From Bos javanicus (taxonomy: Eukaryota > Chordata > Mammalia > Artiodactyla > Bovidae), in contig NC_083870.1 in assembly GCF_032452875.1 (NCBI RefSeq), forward strand, positions 5,518,001 through 5,582,000: a stretch of DNA of 64,000 nucleotides. The letters are read 5' to 3'. This document shows, one piece after another, positions 34,707 to 46,064 of the stretch. A program made the position numbers and the translations under genes. The notes under the pieces were generated by a model, which saw nothing but the letters and a program-made list of their open reading frames with translations, was not told where the DNA came from and did not search any database. The stretch's first letter is position 1; the number at the start of each line of letters is the position of its first letter.

Positions 34707-35654
34707 ATAAACTCAAAATGGATTAAAGATCTAAACGTAAGACCAGAAACTATAAAACTCCTAGAGGAGAACATAGGCAAAACACTCTCCGACATACATC
34801 ACAGCAGGATCCTCTATGACCCACCTCCCAGAATATTGGAAATAAAAGCAAAAATAAACAAATGGGACCTAATTAAACTTAAAAGCTTCTGCACATCAAA
34901 GGAAACTATTAGCAAGGTGAAAAGACAGCCTTCAGAATGGGAGAAAATAATAGCAAATGAAGCAACCGACAAACAACTAATCTCAAAAATATACAAGCAA
35001 CTCCTACAGCTCAACTCCAGAAAAATAAACGACCCAATCAAAAAATGGGCCAAAGAACTAAATAGGCATTTCTCCAAAAAAGACATACAGATGGCTAACA
35101 AACACATGAAAAGATGCTCAGCATCACTCATTATCAGAGAAATGCAAATCAAAACCACTATGAGGTACCATTTCACACCAGTCAGAATGGCTGCAATCCA
35201 AAAGTCTACAAATAATAAATGCTGGAGAGGGTGTGGAGAAAAGGGAACCCTCTTACACTGTTGGTTGGAATGCAAACTAGTACAGCCACTATGGAGAACA
35301 GTGTGGAGATTCCTTAAAAAACTGGAAATAGAACTGCCTTATGATCCAGCAACCCCACTGCTGGGCATACACACTGAGGAAACCAGAAGGGAAAGAGACA
35401 CGTGTACCCCAATGTTCATCGCAGCACTGTTTATAATAGCCAAGACATGGAAGCAACCTAGATGTCCATCAGTAGATGAATGGATAAGAAAGCTGTGGTA
35501 CATATACACAATGGAGTATTACTCAGCCATTAAAAAGAATACTTTTGAATCAGTTCTAATGAGGTGGATGAAACTGGAGCCTATTATACAGAGTGAAGTA
35601 AGCCAGAAGGAAAAACATAAATACAGTATTCTAACGCATATATATGGAATTTAG
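34707..35654 (+). pseudogene. L1 ORF2 C-terminal region, open but truncated
   Basis: Sense-arm part of ORF2, open in one frame from the inversion junction to the natural stop at 35654. Contains LLEENIGKTLSDI, KRQPSEWEKIIANEATDKQL, the CWRGCGEKGTLLHCWLEC Cys-rich motif (CX3CX7HX4C, about residues 129-146 counted from 34836) and ends THIYGI. The 3' UTR follows. No ATG lies at a meaningful start; the gene's beginning is on the other strand in the inverted arm. Confidence 0.92.
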
Positions 35655-36148
35655 AAAGATGGTAACAATAACCCGGTGTACGAGACAACAAAAGAGACAC
35701 TGATGTATAGAACAGTCTTATGGACTCTGTGGGAGAGGGAGAGGGTGGGAAGATTTGGGAGAATGGCAATGAAACATGTAAAATATCATGTAGGAAACGA
35801 GTTGCCAGTCCAGGTTCGATGCATGATGCTGGATGCTTGGGGCTGGTGCACTGGGACGGCCCGGAGGGATGGTGTGGGGAGGGAGGAGGGAGGAGGGTTC
35901 GGGATGGGGAACACATGTATACCTGTGGCAGATTCATTTTGATATGAGGCAAAACTAATACAATTATGTACAGTTTAAAAATAAAATAAAATTGGAAGAT
36001 TTAAAAAAAAAAATAAAGATCTTTCTAGTATTAGCCTTCTAAAAGGAAAAATAGTAACAATACACACTTGTTTCATTGATAGCTAGATGGAAGTCTTTCA
36101 TGTACAAGCATGTAGCCTACATAATGTATGCAGTATAGCTGATAGACA

Positions 36149-36355
36149 GGGCTTCTCTGGTAGCTCAGCAGAAAAGAATCAGCCTGCAATGCAGGAGACA
36201 TGGGTTCAGTCCCTGGGTTGGGAAGATTCCCTGGAGAAGGTAGTAGCAACCCACTCTAATATTCTTGGCTGGGAAATCCCATGGACAGAGGAACCTGACA
36301 GGCTATATAGTACATGGGGTTGCAAAATGGTCAGACACAAATCGCAACTAAACAA
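36149..36355 (+). mobile_element. Bov-tA SINE
   Basis: Head GGCTTCTCTGGTAGCTCAGC, B-box-like GGTTCAGTCCC, tail GGTCAGACACAAATCGCAAC and a (CAAA)n end. ATAGAC at 36142-36147 and 36368-36373 may be a short duplication. Confidence 0.9.
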
Positions 36356-36957
36356 ACAAATAACAAAATAGACTGTATACACATAGAGACAAACTACACA
36401 GAAAGAAGGAAAAATACAAACATTTCATGGAAACAGACTGGAATTGGAAGTCAGAGGAATTATTTCACTTATTTGTTTATTATTTACTCATCCTCTTGTC
36501 ATTGTTCAGAAATATTTATTGAAAGCGAATCCTCTCCCACTCATACTAAGACTAGAATCTGAGAGGGAAAAAGACAGGCTTTCCTGCTCTTTTGGAATTG
36601 ATATTCTGGGAAAAACAGGTAAGATATAAATAAACAAAGAAGTAAATAAGATGATTGAAGATTGTCAACAATGCCACAGAAGAAATAAATGAGGTACAGA
36701 AATCCCAAGTAGCAAAGTGGTTTGGTGTGTTTGAGGAAGAATAAAGAAGCCAGTGGGGTCAGCATGCACTAAGAAAGGGAGAGACAGTTGTAGCCAGCAA
36801 GACTCAGGTCCTGCTGATACCAAGAAGACCCTAAGGGGCTCTTGGACACAAAAGCCTTTCTATGTTGCTCATTTTTTGATTATAGGTAATAGGTTTTATT
36901 CAGCCTCAGGACCTTCCCTGAGTTTCAACTGGAAGGTTCAAACAGTTGCTGATTAGG
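36356..36957. other. Old sequence, possible ancient repeat
   Basis: AGAAATATTTATTGAAAGCG...GGTAAGATATAAATAAACAAAG (about 36508-36640) has the layout of an old mammalian repeat of uncertain family. No gene recognised. Confidence 0.4.
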
Positions 36958-37071
36958 GAAGGTTTCCTACTGGTTCGGGGGTAAAGAATCTGCCTCCAAT
37001 ACAGGAAGCTTGGGTTCAATCCTGAGTTGGGAAGATCCCCTGGAGAAGGGAATAGCTACACACTCCAGGGG
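36958..37071 (+). mobile_element. Bov-tA SINE, 3'-truncated
   Basis: tRNA-derived head and the first part of the body (GTAAAGAATCTGCCTCCAATACAGG, GGTTCAATCCTGAGTTGGGAAGATCCCC) ending abruptly at CACACTCCAGG, where LTR-like sequence starts. SINEs usually lose the 5' end, so a lost 3' end suggests a later deletion or replacement. Confidence 0.85.
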
Positions 37072-37073
37072 AT

Positions 37074-37490
37074 GTGGAAACACAGAGGAACAGTCAAGAG
37101 AAACTGTAGTGCAGCCTTGGGGCAGGGTCCTGGTTCCCTATCAAGGAATATACACAACATCTTTGAGCTGTTTTGAGATCAAGAAACACCCACTAGATGG
37201 GAGAAATTAGTATTATGATGCCTACAAGTGCTAGATCAAGATTGGTTGGAACTAGAAGGTTGATGATGCTGACTCCCATTTACGTCACCACCAACCAATC
37301 AGAAGAATGTCCACGAACTGATCACGTCCACTTTGAATCATTACTATAAGATTTCTCACTACTGTCTCCAGCTGGGGACACACAGTTTTGAGGGCATTAG
37401 CCCTCTGTTGCCCTCTTTGTCTGGCAAAGCAAAAAACTGTTCTTTCCTACCTTGCCAAAAAACTGTCTCCAAAAATTAGTTTGGCGTTAA
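37074..37490 (+). mobile_element. Probable class I ERV solo LTR
   Basis: Looks like a gammaretrovirus-type LTR in the plus direction: CCAAT box in ACCAACCAATCAG (about 37290), a TATA-like ACTATAAG (about 37344), then TGTCTCCAGCTGGGGACACACAG and GGCATTAGCCCTCTG, a CTGGCAAAGCAAAAAACTG stretch in place of the usual AATAAA, and TTAGTTTGGCG at the end. No gag, pol or env follows. The left edge coincides with the cut in the SINE. Exact ends and family are uncertain. Confidence 0.58.
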
Positions 37491-37933
37491 GGTACAAGAG
37501 GCTAGATTCAGCTTTAGTACAAGACCTTTGAAATCATAGTACAGATTTAAAATTTTTCATTATGGCCTCATGCATTTTTATTTATTATTTTACAGCACTT
37601 TATGGTGGATTAGAGTCATTATTCTTTTTCTCCTTACGTTTTCCCCAAATTTGGCCTAGGATGGAGAGTAGGTAAGACAAAGCTTAAAGATTACTTCTGT
37701 ACTTTTGGATTTGGCCCCTTTTAACTGCCTCTTTGCCTTTATTTCTTTATTTTTTCTTTCCTCAAAGCAAAATTGTTTTGCACCCAGGTCTGGAATCAGC
37801 CATTTCTCTAGGAGACCAGGTTCCACTGAGTGAGAATAATATCCAGAAACTAATATTTTAGCTCTGAGTCGGTTCATTTCTATGGCATGTCATTGTTTGT
37901 AGGTCCTTTAACTAAACTTTTAGTCAAAATCAG
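37491..37933. other. No recognised element
   Basis: AT-rich, nothing recognised. Confidence 0.4.
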
Positions 37934-38135
37934 AAATGTTTCCCTGATAGCTCAGTTGGTAAAGAATTCGTCTGCAATGCTTGAGACCTGGGTTCAATCC
38001 CTAGGTTGGGGAGATTCCCTGGAGAAGGGAACGGCTACTTACTTCAATATTCTGGCCTAGAGAATTCCATGGACTGTATAGTCCATTGGGTTACAAAGAG
38101 TTGGACATGACTGAGCAACTTTCACTTCACTTCTA
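37934..38135 (+). mobile_element. Bov-tA SINE, diverged
   Basis: Head TTTCCCTGATAGCTCAGTTGG, B-box-like GGTTCAATCCC, tail GTTGGACATGACTGAGCAAC. Confidence 0.92.
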
Positions 38136-38707
38136 TTCTCAGTTTATAATGGAATTTACCCATGCTTCCTAATACTTAGATCAAAAAAAAAAAAAAAAAC
38201 ACTCTGATTCATTTGGAATTTAGGTTGATAAACAGTGTAAGGTTTGCCAATTTTATCTTTTACTAAATAGCTATCTAGTTGTCTCAGCATTGTTTATTAA
38301 TAGGTCATTTACCTCCAGTGATTTGATACACTACTTTACTATTTACCAAATTTCTAAGGTCTATTTCTGGACTTTTTCATTATTTCATTGCTCAGTCCAC
38401 CCATTCATGGGTCATATTATCTTTATTTTAAGGTCTTTATGGGGCATTTTAGTGTCATGTAAGGCTGACCCTGTCGTTGATCATTTTTTGCCTGGTATTC
38501 TTGGCTACCATTTCTTACTTTTTTTGCATATTAAATGTAGAATCAACTTGTCTTCTTTCAGAAAGAAAAAAAAAAAAACTGCAGTTACTTTGTTAGGCTC
38601 ACTTTCACTTATAACTTGGGGAGAAGCATGGAGAAGCATAATCTTTTTGAAGGTGACTAGCCCTATGAAAGAACATTGGATAATTATTTGTTCAAAACTA
38701 CTTTTGC
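38136..38707 (-). mobile_element. Ancient L1M fragment, minus strand
   Basis: GCTATCTAGTTGTCTCAGCATTG, GGTCTATTTCTGGACTTTTTCATTATTTCATTG and GTATTCTTGGCTACC...AATGTAGAATCAACTTGTC match the post-RT part of old L1 ORF2 in reverse complement. An A17 run at 38183-38199. Confidence 0.65.
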
Positions 38708-40137
38708 ATCCTTCATGAAGGATGATGCTGTGAAAGTGCTGCACTCAATATGCCAGCAAATTTGGAAAACTCAGCAGTGGCCACAGGACTGGAAAAAGTC
38801 AGTTTACATTCCAATCCCAAAGAAAGGCAATGCCAAAGAATGCTCAAACTACCGCACAATTGCACTCACCTCACACGCTAGTAAAGTAATGCTCAAAATT
38901 CTACAAGCCAGGCTTCAGCAATATGTGAACCGTGAACTTCCTGATGTTCAAGCTGGTTTTAGAGAAGGCAGAGGAGCCAGAGATCAAATTGCCAACATCT
39001 GCTGGATCATGGAAAAAGCAAGAGAGTTCCAGAAAAACATCTATTTCTGCTTTATTGACTATGCCAAAGCCTTTGACTGCATGGATCACAATAAACTGTG
39101 GAAAATTCTTCAAGAGATGGGAATACCAGACCACCTGATCTGCCTTTTGATAAGTTTGTATGCAGGTCAGGAAGCAACAGTTAGAACTGGACATGGAACA
39201 ACAGACTGGTTCCAAATAGGAAAAGGAGTTCGTCAAGGCTGTATATTGTCACCCTGTTTATTTAACTTATATGTAGAGTACATCATGAGAAACGCTGGAC
39301 TGGAAGAAACACAAACTGGAATCAAGATTGCTAGGAGAAATGTCAATAACCTCAGTTATGCAGATGACACCACCTTTATGGCAGAAAGTGAAGAGGAACT
39401 AAAAAGCCTCTTGATGAAGGTGAAAGTGGAGAGTGAAAAAGTTGGCTTAAAACTCAACATTCAGAAAACGAAGATCATGGCATCCGGTCCCACCACTTCA
39501 TGGGAAATAGATGGGGAAACAGTGGAAACAGTGTCAGACTTTATTTTTCTGGGCTCCACAATCACTATAGATGGTGACTGCAGCCATGAAATTAAAAGAT
39601 GCTTACTCCTTGGAAGGAAAGTTATGACCAACCTAGATAGCATATTCAAAAGCAGAGACATTACTTTGCCAACAAAGGTTCATCTAGTCAAGGCTATGGT
39701 TTTTCCTGTGGTCATGTATGGATGTGAGAGTTGGACTGTGAAGAAGGCTGAGCGCCGAAGAATTGATGCTTTTGAACTGTGGTGTTGGAGAAGACTCTTG
39801 AGAGTCCCTTGGACTACAAGGAGATCCAACCAGTCCATTCTGAAGGAGATCAGCCCTGGGATTTCTTTGGAAGGAATGATGCTAAAGCTGAAACTCCAGT
39901 ACTTTGGCCACCTCATGTGAAGAGTTGACTCATTGGAAAGGACTCTGATGCTGGGAGGGACTGGGGGCAGGAGGAGAAGGGGACGACAGAGGATGAGATG
40001 GCTGGATGGCATCACTGACTCGATGGACGTGTGTCTCAGTGAATTCTGAGAGTTGGTGATGGACAGGGAGGCCTGGTGTGCTGCGATTCATGGGGTCGAA
40101 AAGAGTCGGACACGACTGAGTGACTGATCTGATCTGA
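38708..40137 (+). mobile_element. BovB LINE, 5'-truncated, least decayed copy
   Basis: Plus-strand BovB from just upstream of RT to the 3' end, finishing in (CTGAT)n at 40122-40137. About 1.43 kb, less than half of the roughly 3.2 kb full length. Its reading frame is open through RT and most of the C-terminal region. Inserted between ancient L1 fragments and next to a CHR-type SINE. Confidence 0.95.
38715..39920 (+). pseudogene. BovB ORF2 RT frame, open over 400 codons
   Basis: Open frame 38676-39920 (414 codons from a TTG; the first ~14 residues are flank). RT landmarks: IPIPKKGNAKECSNYRTIAL (45-64), QAGFREGRG (92-100), motif A FIDYAKAFD (126-134), GVRQGCILSPCLFNLY (184-199), catalytic YADD (228-231), LNIQKTKIMA (260-269), FIFLGSTIT (289-297), then WCWRRLLRVPW (369-379). 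The BovB protein normally copies its RNA at a nicked target, with an N-terminal endonuclease missing here. The stop at 39918-39920 (CATGTGAAG where other copies read CATGCGAAG) fits CpG decay; a further stop lies near 40048. RT core complete by eye, element not autonomous. Confidence 0.92.
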
Positions 40138-40144
40138 TACATTT

Positions 40145-40310
40145 ATCTGTTGGCTGTTCCAGGTCTGAGTTGCAGCACCCTGTATCTTCATTGTGGCATG
40201 TGGGCTCTTAGCTGCAGCATATGGGATCTAGTTCTCTGACCAAAGATCAAACCTGGGCTCCCTGCTTTGGGAGCATAGAGTCTTAACTACTGGGCCAACA
40301 GGGAAGTCTA
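40145..40310 (-). mobile_element. CHR-type tRNA-derived SINE
   Basis: GTTGGCTG...GAGTTGCAGCACCC, GGGATCTAGTTCTCTGACC, AAACCTGGGCTCCCTGC, TTAACTACTGGGCCAACAGGGAAGTC is the reverse complement of the cetartiodactyl CHR SINE, older than Bov-tA. Confidence 0.8.
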
Positions 40311-40802
40311 TTTTCTTCATTTAGATTTTAAACATTTCTAATTGATTTGCTCTTAATATTGCATCTTTTTTTTTCTTGTCATGTTATTTCTTTTAATTTG
40401 TTATTATTTTTATATATTAAAACTTTTGACTTTTTTATTATGGGAAAATTCTCATAAAATTTGTCATCTTAACCCTTTCAAAAGTATAGTTCAGTAATGT
40501 TAAATATATTTATACTATTGTGAAACTAATCTCTAAACCTTTTTATCTTGATGAATTGAATGAAATTCTGTACTCATTCAAGTAATAATATATCTCTGCC
40601 TCTTCCCTTAGGCCCTGGCAACCACCATTCTACTTTCCACATGTATGAAGTTATCTACCTTCAATACCCCATCTAAATGGGGTATATTGTATTTGTTCGT
40701 TTGTGACTGACATTTCATTTTGTAAAATGTCCTTTGAATCTGTCATTGTTGCACTATATAATAGCATTTCCTTCCTATTTAAGAGTACATAATATTCTGT
40801 TG

Positions 40803-41283
40803 TAGAGATATCACTTTCCCAACAAAGGCCCATAAAGTCAAAGCTATGGTTTTTCCAGTACTCATGTATGGATGTGAGAGTTGGGCCATAAAGAAGGCTG
40901 AGTGACAAAGAATTGATCCTTTCAAAGTGTGGTGCTGGAGAAGATTCTTGAGTCCTTTGGACAGAAAAGAGATCAAACCAATCAATTCTAAAGAAATTCA
41001 GCCCTGAATATTCATTGGGGGAACTGATGCTGAAGCTGAAGCTCCAATACTTTGGCCACCTAATATGAAGAGCCAACTCATTGGATAAGACGGTCATGCT
41101 GGGAAAGATTGAGGGCAGGAGGAGAAGGAGATGACAGAGGATGAGATGTTTGGATGGCATCACCGACTCAATGGACATGAGTTTGAGCAAACTCCAGGAG
41201 ATAGTGAAGGACAGTGAAGCCTGGTGTGCTGCAGTCCATGGGGTCTCAAAGAGTCAGACTGAGTGGCTGAACAACAGCAGCAA
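40803..41283 (+). mobile_element. BovB LINE 3' end
   Basis: Starts at GAGATATCACTTTCCC (post-RT) and ends at GTGGCTGAACAACAGCAGCAAC. The ancient L1 text runs on across it (ATAATATTCTGTTG before, TTTTATCCATTCATCCATTG after). Confidence 0.92.
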
Positions 41284-42181
41284 CTGCATTTTATCCATTC
41301 ATCCATTGACAGAAATTTCAGTTGCTTCCATGACTTGATGATTGTGAGTAGTTCTGCTACGAGCATATGTGTCTTCAAAGATAGACAAGATACTTCACGG
41401 AACTGTCTCTTCATGATAGTTCCTTCAATTATTTTGGATATATACCTAGACACATGATTGTAGATCATATGAAAGTCTAGTTTTTGTTGTTCTTGTTTTG
41501 AGCAACTGTCATCCTAATGGAGTGAAGTCATATATCACTGTGGTTTTAATTTGCATTTTACTGATGATTGCTAATGCTGGGTATTTTTTCATACACTTGT
41601 TAGGCATTTGTATATTATTTTTGGAGAAATATTTATTCAAGTCTTCTGCCCATCTTTTAATAAGATAATTTTATTTTCATTGTTGAGTTATATAAGTTCT
41701 TTGTATATTCTGGATATTAATCTCTTATCAGATATATCATTTGTAAATATTTTCTCCTATTGGGTAGTTGCCTTTAACTCTGCTGAGTGTGTTCTTTGAG
41801 GAACAAAGTTTTTAAGTTTGATGTAGTCTGTTTTGATTATTTTTGCTTCAATTGCCTTTACTTTTGGTATCACGTCCAAGAAATCATTGCCAAGCCCAAT
41901 GTCTTAAAGATTTTACCTTGTGTTAACCTAGAAGTTTTAGAATTTTGAGTCCTAGGTTTTGTAATTCATTTTGAGTTAATTTTTGTTTATGATGTAAAAT
42001 AAGAGTTTAACTTCATTTTACATGTGAATATTTAGTTTTCCCAGCACCATTTGTTTGAAGAGACTACCCTTTCCTGATTGAGTGATCTTAGCACTCTTAT
42101 TGAGGGGGGGTTGTTTCTGAATTCTCTATTTTAATCTATTGATCTATATATCAGTCTTTATGATAGCACTACACCACTTTA

Positions 42182-42402
42182 GGCTTCTCCAGTGGCTCAG
42201 CAGTAAAGAATCTGCCTATAATTCATGAGACAATCCAAGAGACCAGGAGACATGAGTTCCATCCCTGGGTTGGAGAGATCCCTTGGAGAAGGAAATGGCA
42301 ACCCACTCCAGTATTCTTGCCTGGGAAATCCCTTGGACAGAGGCAGGCTACATTCCATGGGGTTACCAAAGAGTCCAACGTGATTTAACATGCAAACAAC
42401 AC
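42182..42402 (+). mobile_element. Bov-tA SINE with 10-bp duplication
   Basis: CACCACTTTA is exact at 42172-42181 and 42403-42412. The head carries an extra internal stretch (CAATCCAAGAGACCAGGAGACATG), a small duplication relative to the usual form. Confidence 0.92.
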
Positions 42403-43374
42403 CACCACTTTAACTACTCTAGCTTTGTTATATGTTTTGAAATCAGGAAGCATGAGCCTTCCAACATTGTTCTTCTCTGTCAAAATGTTTTGGCTATTTG
42501 GAGTCCTTTCCGATTCCATGTGAATTTTAGAAGGTTTTTTTTTTTTTTTTTTCCCCTGGAAAAAATTCCATTATGATTTTGATAGAGATTACATTAAATA
42601 TGCAAATCTCCGAGAATTATATTGACATCTTAACAATATTGTCTTCTAAGTCATGAACATGATATTTCTTTCCATCTATTTGTGATCTCTTTCATTTATT
42701 TTAGCAATGTTTTATAGTTTTCAGTGCACAAGCCTTTTATTTCCTTGGTTAAGTTTATTTCTAAGCATTTTATTCCTTTTTATACTGTCATAAATAGACT
42801 CGATTTTTAAAAATTTACTTTCCTGATTGTTTTTAGTGTACAGAAATGCAACTGATCTTTGTGTGTTGATTTTGTATTCTGCAACTTTGCTGAAATTAAT
42901 TCCAGAATTTTTTATTTTCCCTTGTTTATGGAATTGTTAGCATTTTCTACATATAATTTCATCTGCAAAGAGATAATTTTACATCTTCCTTTTCAGCTTG
43001 TATGTCTTTTATTTCTTTTTCTTGGATAATTACCCTAGCTAGAATTTCCAACACTGTGTAAAGTGAAGCAATGAGAGTAAGCATCCTTTTCTTGATACTG
43101 ATCTTAGAGAACAAGTTTTTAGTTTTTTATCAAGCACGATGTTAACTGTAAGTCTTTCATATATGACCTTTATTACATTGAGGTGGTTTCCTTCTGTTTC
43201 TAATTGGTTGATTGTTATTATCGGAAGGAGTATTGAATCTTGCTTCAAATGTTTCTTCTGCATCAACTGAAATGATCACGTGGCTCTTGTCATTCATTCT
43301 GTTAATGTAGTGTATCAGAACTATTGCTTTCTATTCATTATTTAAATTTTCTACAGCATCAGTAATTTTTAACT

Positions 43375-46020
43375 GAATTGTATTTTAATTCTATGAAGTG
43401 TCATAGGTTTTCAAGATATGCAATAGTAACATATCATCTATAAATAAAGATATTTTCAACTCATTCTTTCTAACTTTTGTGATTATTATTTTGTGCTTAT
43501 CATCATTAGTGACCTAAAAGCTCCAGTTCTATAGTAATTGATACCAAAGCTGGCCATTTTTGCCTGGTGCCAGATTTTAGAGAGATGATTTTACTGTTTT
43601 CCATTATAAATGCCATCTTTTGGCTGGAGTATATATCTTTTATTATGTTAAGAATAATATTCATTGATTATTTTTATATATTTTTAGTGGGAAGGTGAGT
43701 TAAATTTTACAAATGCTTTTCAAGCATTTTTTAATATGAGCATATGACTTTTTTCTGTAAAGATAATAATAAAGTAAAATGTATTAGTGGACTTCCTAAT
43801 ATTAGCATTTCTGATATAAACTGTATTTTTTCCTGATGTATTATCTTCTTAGTACTGTTGCTCTCTGAGTTAATATTTTGGGCTATTGAATCAATATTTA
43901 TAAGTGAAATTTGTCTATAGACTTGAGAAAAGTAATTTTTTAAATCAAGTTTTGTTATTAATGTTACATTCTTTTTATCAGAAGGATTTGGATGATTTCC
44001 TTCTTTTTCATGCTTTTGTAAAATAGGACCTGGACCTTGAAATTTCTGTAGAATTCCCCTAAAAAATCATCTTGACCTGATGTTTTATGAGATATGGGGA
44101 GTGCAAAGTAACTCTTAAGTACTCTCCATTTTTTCTATTAAAAAAATTGGTATTTTTTTAAATTGGAGTCAGTTTTAGCAAAGCATGTTTTCTAGAAAAT
44201 TATCTACTTTTCCATTATTTAAATCTCCTGTTTCAGTGGTTATTTTCCTTTGTCACTTTTTATCTTGTGTATTTATTCTTTTTTTCACCCCCAGCCTCAT
44301 CCCATAAACAAGCTTTCTGCTTGTTTAGATTAGCAAGTGATAATTTATTTATTTTTTTGTAAACAAATATTGGCCTAGTAATATGGTTAATCTTTCTTTT
44401 CTACTTCATCAATTTTTTTGCTTTTATTCTTATTTCCTCTCCTTTGTTATCTTTATTAGCTGAATCATTCAAATTATTCAAATAATCAATCTGGCAATTA
44501 GATTTTCATTGTTCATTTTTATTGACATATATATGACTATAAAATTTCTTCTGCTCACTTTAATTGTATAGATTAAAGATACACAAATTCTGATACATAA
44601 TACATAATGTTTTACATTTTTTTTTTTTTAATGTGTGGGCATATGATAAATCTCAGATTTGTATTTTCTCATCTAAATTGAGCTTTTAGCAAAGTAAGAA
44701 GGATGGTTTTATTATTACAACTTTGTGTAATTTATTGAATTTTTTGTAACTCAGTATGTGGAGAATTGGTGAATTTTCATAAGTATTAAATATGCATTAG
44801 GAAGCAAGATTTATTTTCTATCATCAGTGTACAAATAAGAACATCTTATTTATTGTGTTGCTGTGTCCTCTGTATCCTTACTTGTTTCCATTCTTTTTAC
44901 CTTTTTCAGTCTGAGCATGCACCCCACTCCAATACTCTTGCTTGGAAAATCCCATGGGCGGAGGAGCCTGGTGGGCTGCAGTCCATGGGGTCACTAAGAG
45001 TCGGACACGACTGAGCGACTTCATTTCCACTTTTCACTTTTGTGCATTGGAGAAGGAAATAGCAACCCCCTCCAGTATTCTTGGATTCTTGGATTCAGAA
45101 TACCTGGAGAATCCCCAGGGATGGGGGAGCCTGGTGGGTTGCCATCTATGGGGTCACACAGAGTTGGACACGACTGAAGCGACTTAGTAGTAGTAGTAGT
45201 TTGGTGTGCCAGAATCTTCCTGGTTTTGTTTGCTTCTGGATCCTTGCATTTCCTGAGGTTTCTGCTTTAGGAAGGTGGCTGATACGCAGATAGTTTCTGT
45301 CTTATCTTTCCTGTGAACTGTGGCCTTTGCCTCTAAAAAGTTTTCTTCTTTGTCTTATCTGTTTTTCCTGAGTTCTACCTTATCAGATACACAATCACAA
45401 TCCTGCTTTCCTTTTCCTTGCATTTACCTTTGTTCAATTCTTTATTTTTCAGCTTTCTCCACTGTCTGGTTTTAGTTTTAGCTTATGTATACTGCAAACA
45501 GTTGGTTTTGCTTTGTGAGCCATTTTAAAATGTTTTCTTTTAATACCTTAGTTAAATGCATTTACATTTACTGATTATAATGTATTTCATTTCAGCTTTA
45601 TCAATGATTTTATTGTATTCTTCATATAGTTTCACTATAAAGTGACTTTCAACTGTCACTTTATAAAAAAGAGAGATCTCTTTTTTCTCTTTCTGTTTTT
45701 ACCTTGTGTTTTATGTTTCTTTTGTTATTTAGGAAGGCTTGTAACATGACCACACTGTTACCTCATACCAATGTCCAGAGTCTCTTCTTTCCTTAGTTTT
45801 GACTACTCTGCCTGTCAGCTTTAAATGATATTCTCTGAACCCACTCTGTCTCATTCTCCTTTCTGCTCTGCTTTCCCCAGTTATTTTCTCAATTAGTTGT
45901 AAATTAAAGTTTGCAAAGTTCTTTGTTTTTATGTTATATTGCTTGCAAGATATGGGTGATTTTATTTTCACCCCTTGTTCATCTGTATCTTTGTTTGGTT
46001 TTCAAGGCTGTGTGGAGAGA
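43375..46020 (-). mobile_element. Second ancient L1M, minus strand, RT to inter-ORF
   Basis: Restarts within the RT region (CATCTATAAATAAAGATATTTTCAAC near 43435), overlapping in L1 coordinates with the preceding element, so it is a separate insertion. Continues through the RT fingers (TTTCATGCTTTTGTAAAATAGG near 44010), the region before RT (about 44270-44450) and decayed endonuclease text (CACAATCACAATCCTGCTTTCC near 45392). The left part is AT-rich and hard to read between 44520 and 44900. Confidence 0.65.
44912..45203 (+). mobile_element. Bov-A2 dimeric SINE
   Basis: Two monomers; the first starts at CACCCCACTCC without the usual GAGAAGGCAATGG. The second carries an insertion with a GGATTCTTGGATTC direct repeat near 45084. 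Ends in (TAG)n at 45187-45203. Confidence 0.9.
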
Positions 46021-46064
46021 TTCTAATTTAGGCAGCTGCCATTATCCTATGGACCTAGAAGCTT

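Larger units (their letters stand above)
33268..36013 (+). mobile_element. Young 5'-inverted L1 with perfect 14-bp target duplication
   Basis: TAAAGATCTTTCTA is exact at 33254-33267 and 36014-36027, which defines the insertion. 33268 to about 34704 is ORF2 in reverse complement; about 34705-36013 is the sense 3' half with 3' UTR and A-rich tail. The inverted arm ends in L1 coordinates at HFLTPYTKI and the sense arm begins at INSKWIKDL, the very next residues, so the two arms are contiguous and head to head: twin priming. The 5' end is truncated within RT. Few mutations: each arm holds an uninterrupted ORF2 segment. Confidence 0.95.
40430..43330 (-). mobile_element. Ancient L1M, minus strand, 3' UTR to RT
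   Basis: Reads in order as the reverse complement of an old L1: 3' UTR (about 40430-40800: CCCTGGCAACCACCATTCTACTTTCC), ORF2 C-terminal region (41286 on), post-RT (ATCACGTCCAAGAAATCATTGCCAAGCCC near 41870), thumb and RT (ATAATTTCATCTGCAAAGAGATAATTTTACATC near 42952; motif A near 43260). Interrupted by BovB at 40803-41283 and Bov-tA at 42182-42402. All frames destroyed. T17 at about 42535-42551. Confidence 0.85.

Noticed and set aside
33185..34795. 536-codon open frame as a host gene
   Set aside because: It is L1 ORF2 with FADD and standard RT motifs, and both ends run into non-L1 DNA. It is reported as an L1 remnant instead.
38676..39920. 414-codon open frame as a host gene or domesticated RT
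   Set aside because: Matches BovB throughout, starts at a TTG in flanking DNA, and the element has a normal BovB 3' end. Nothing shows domestication.
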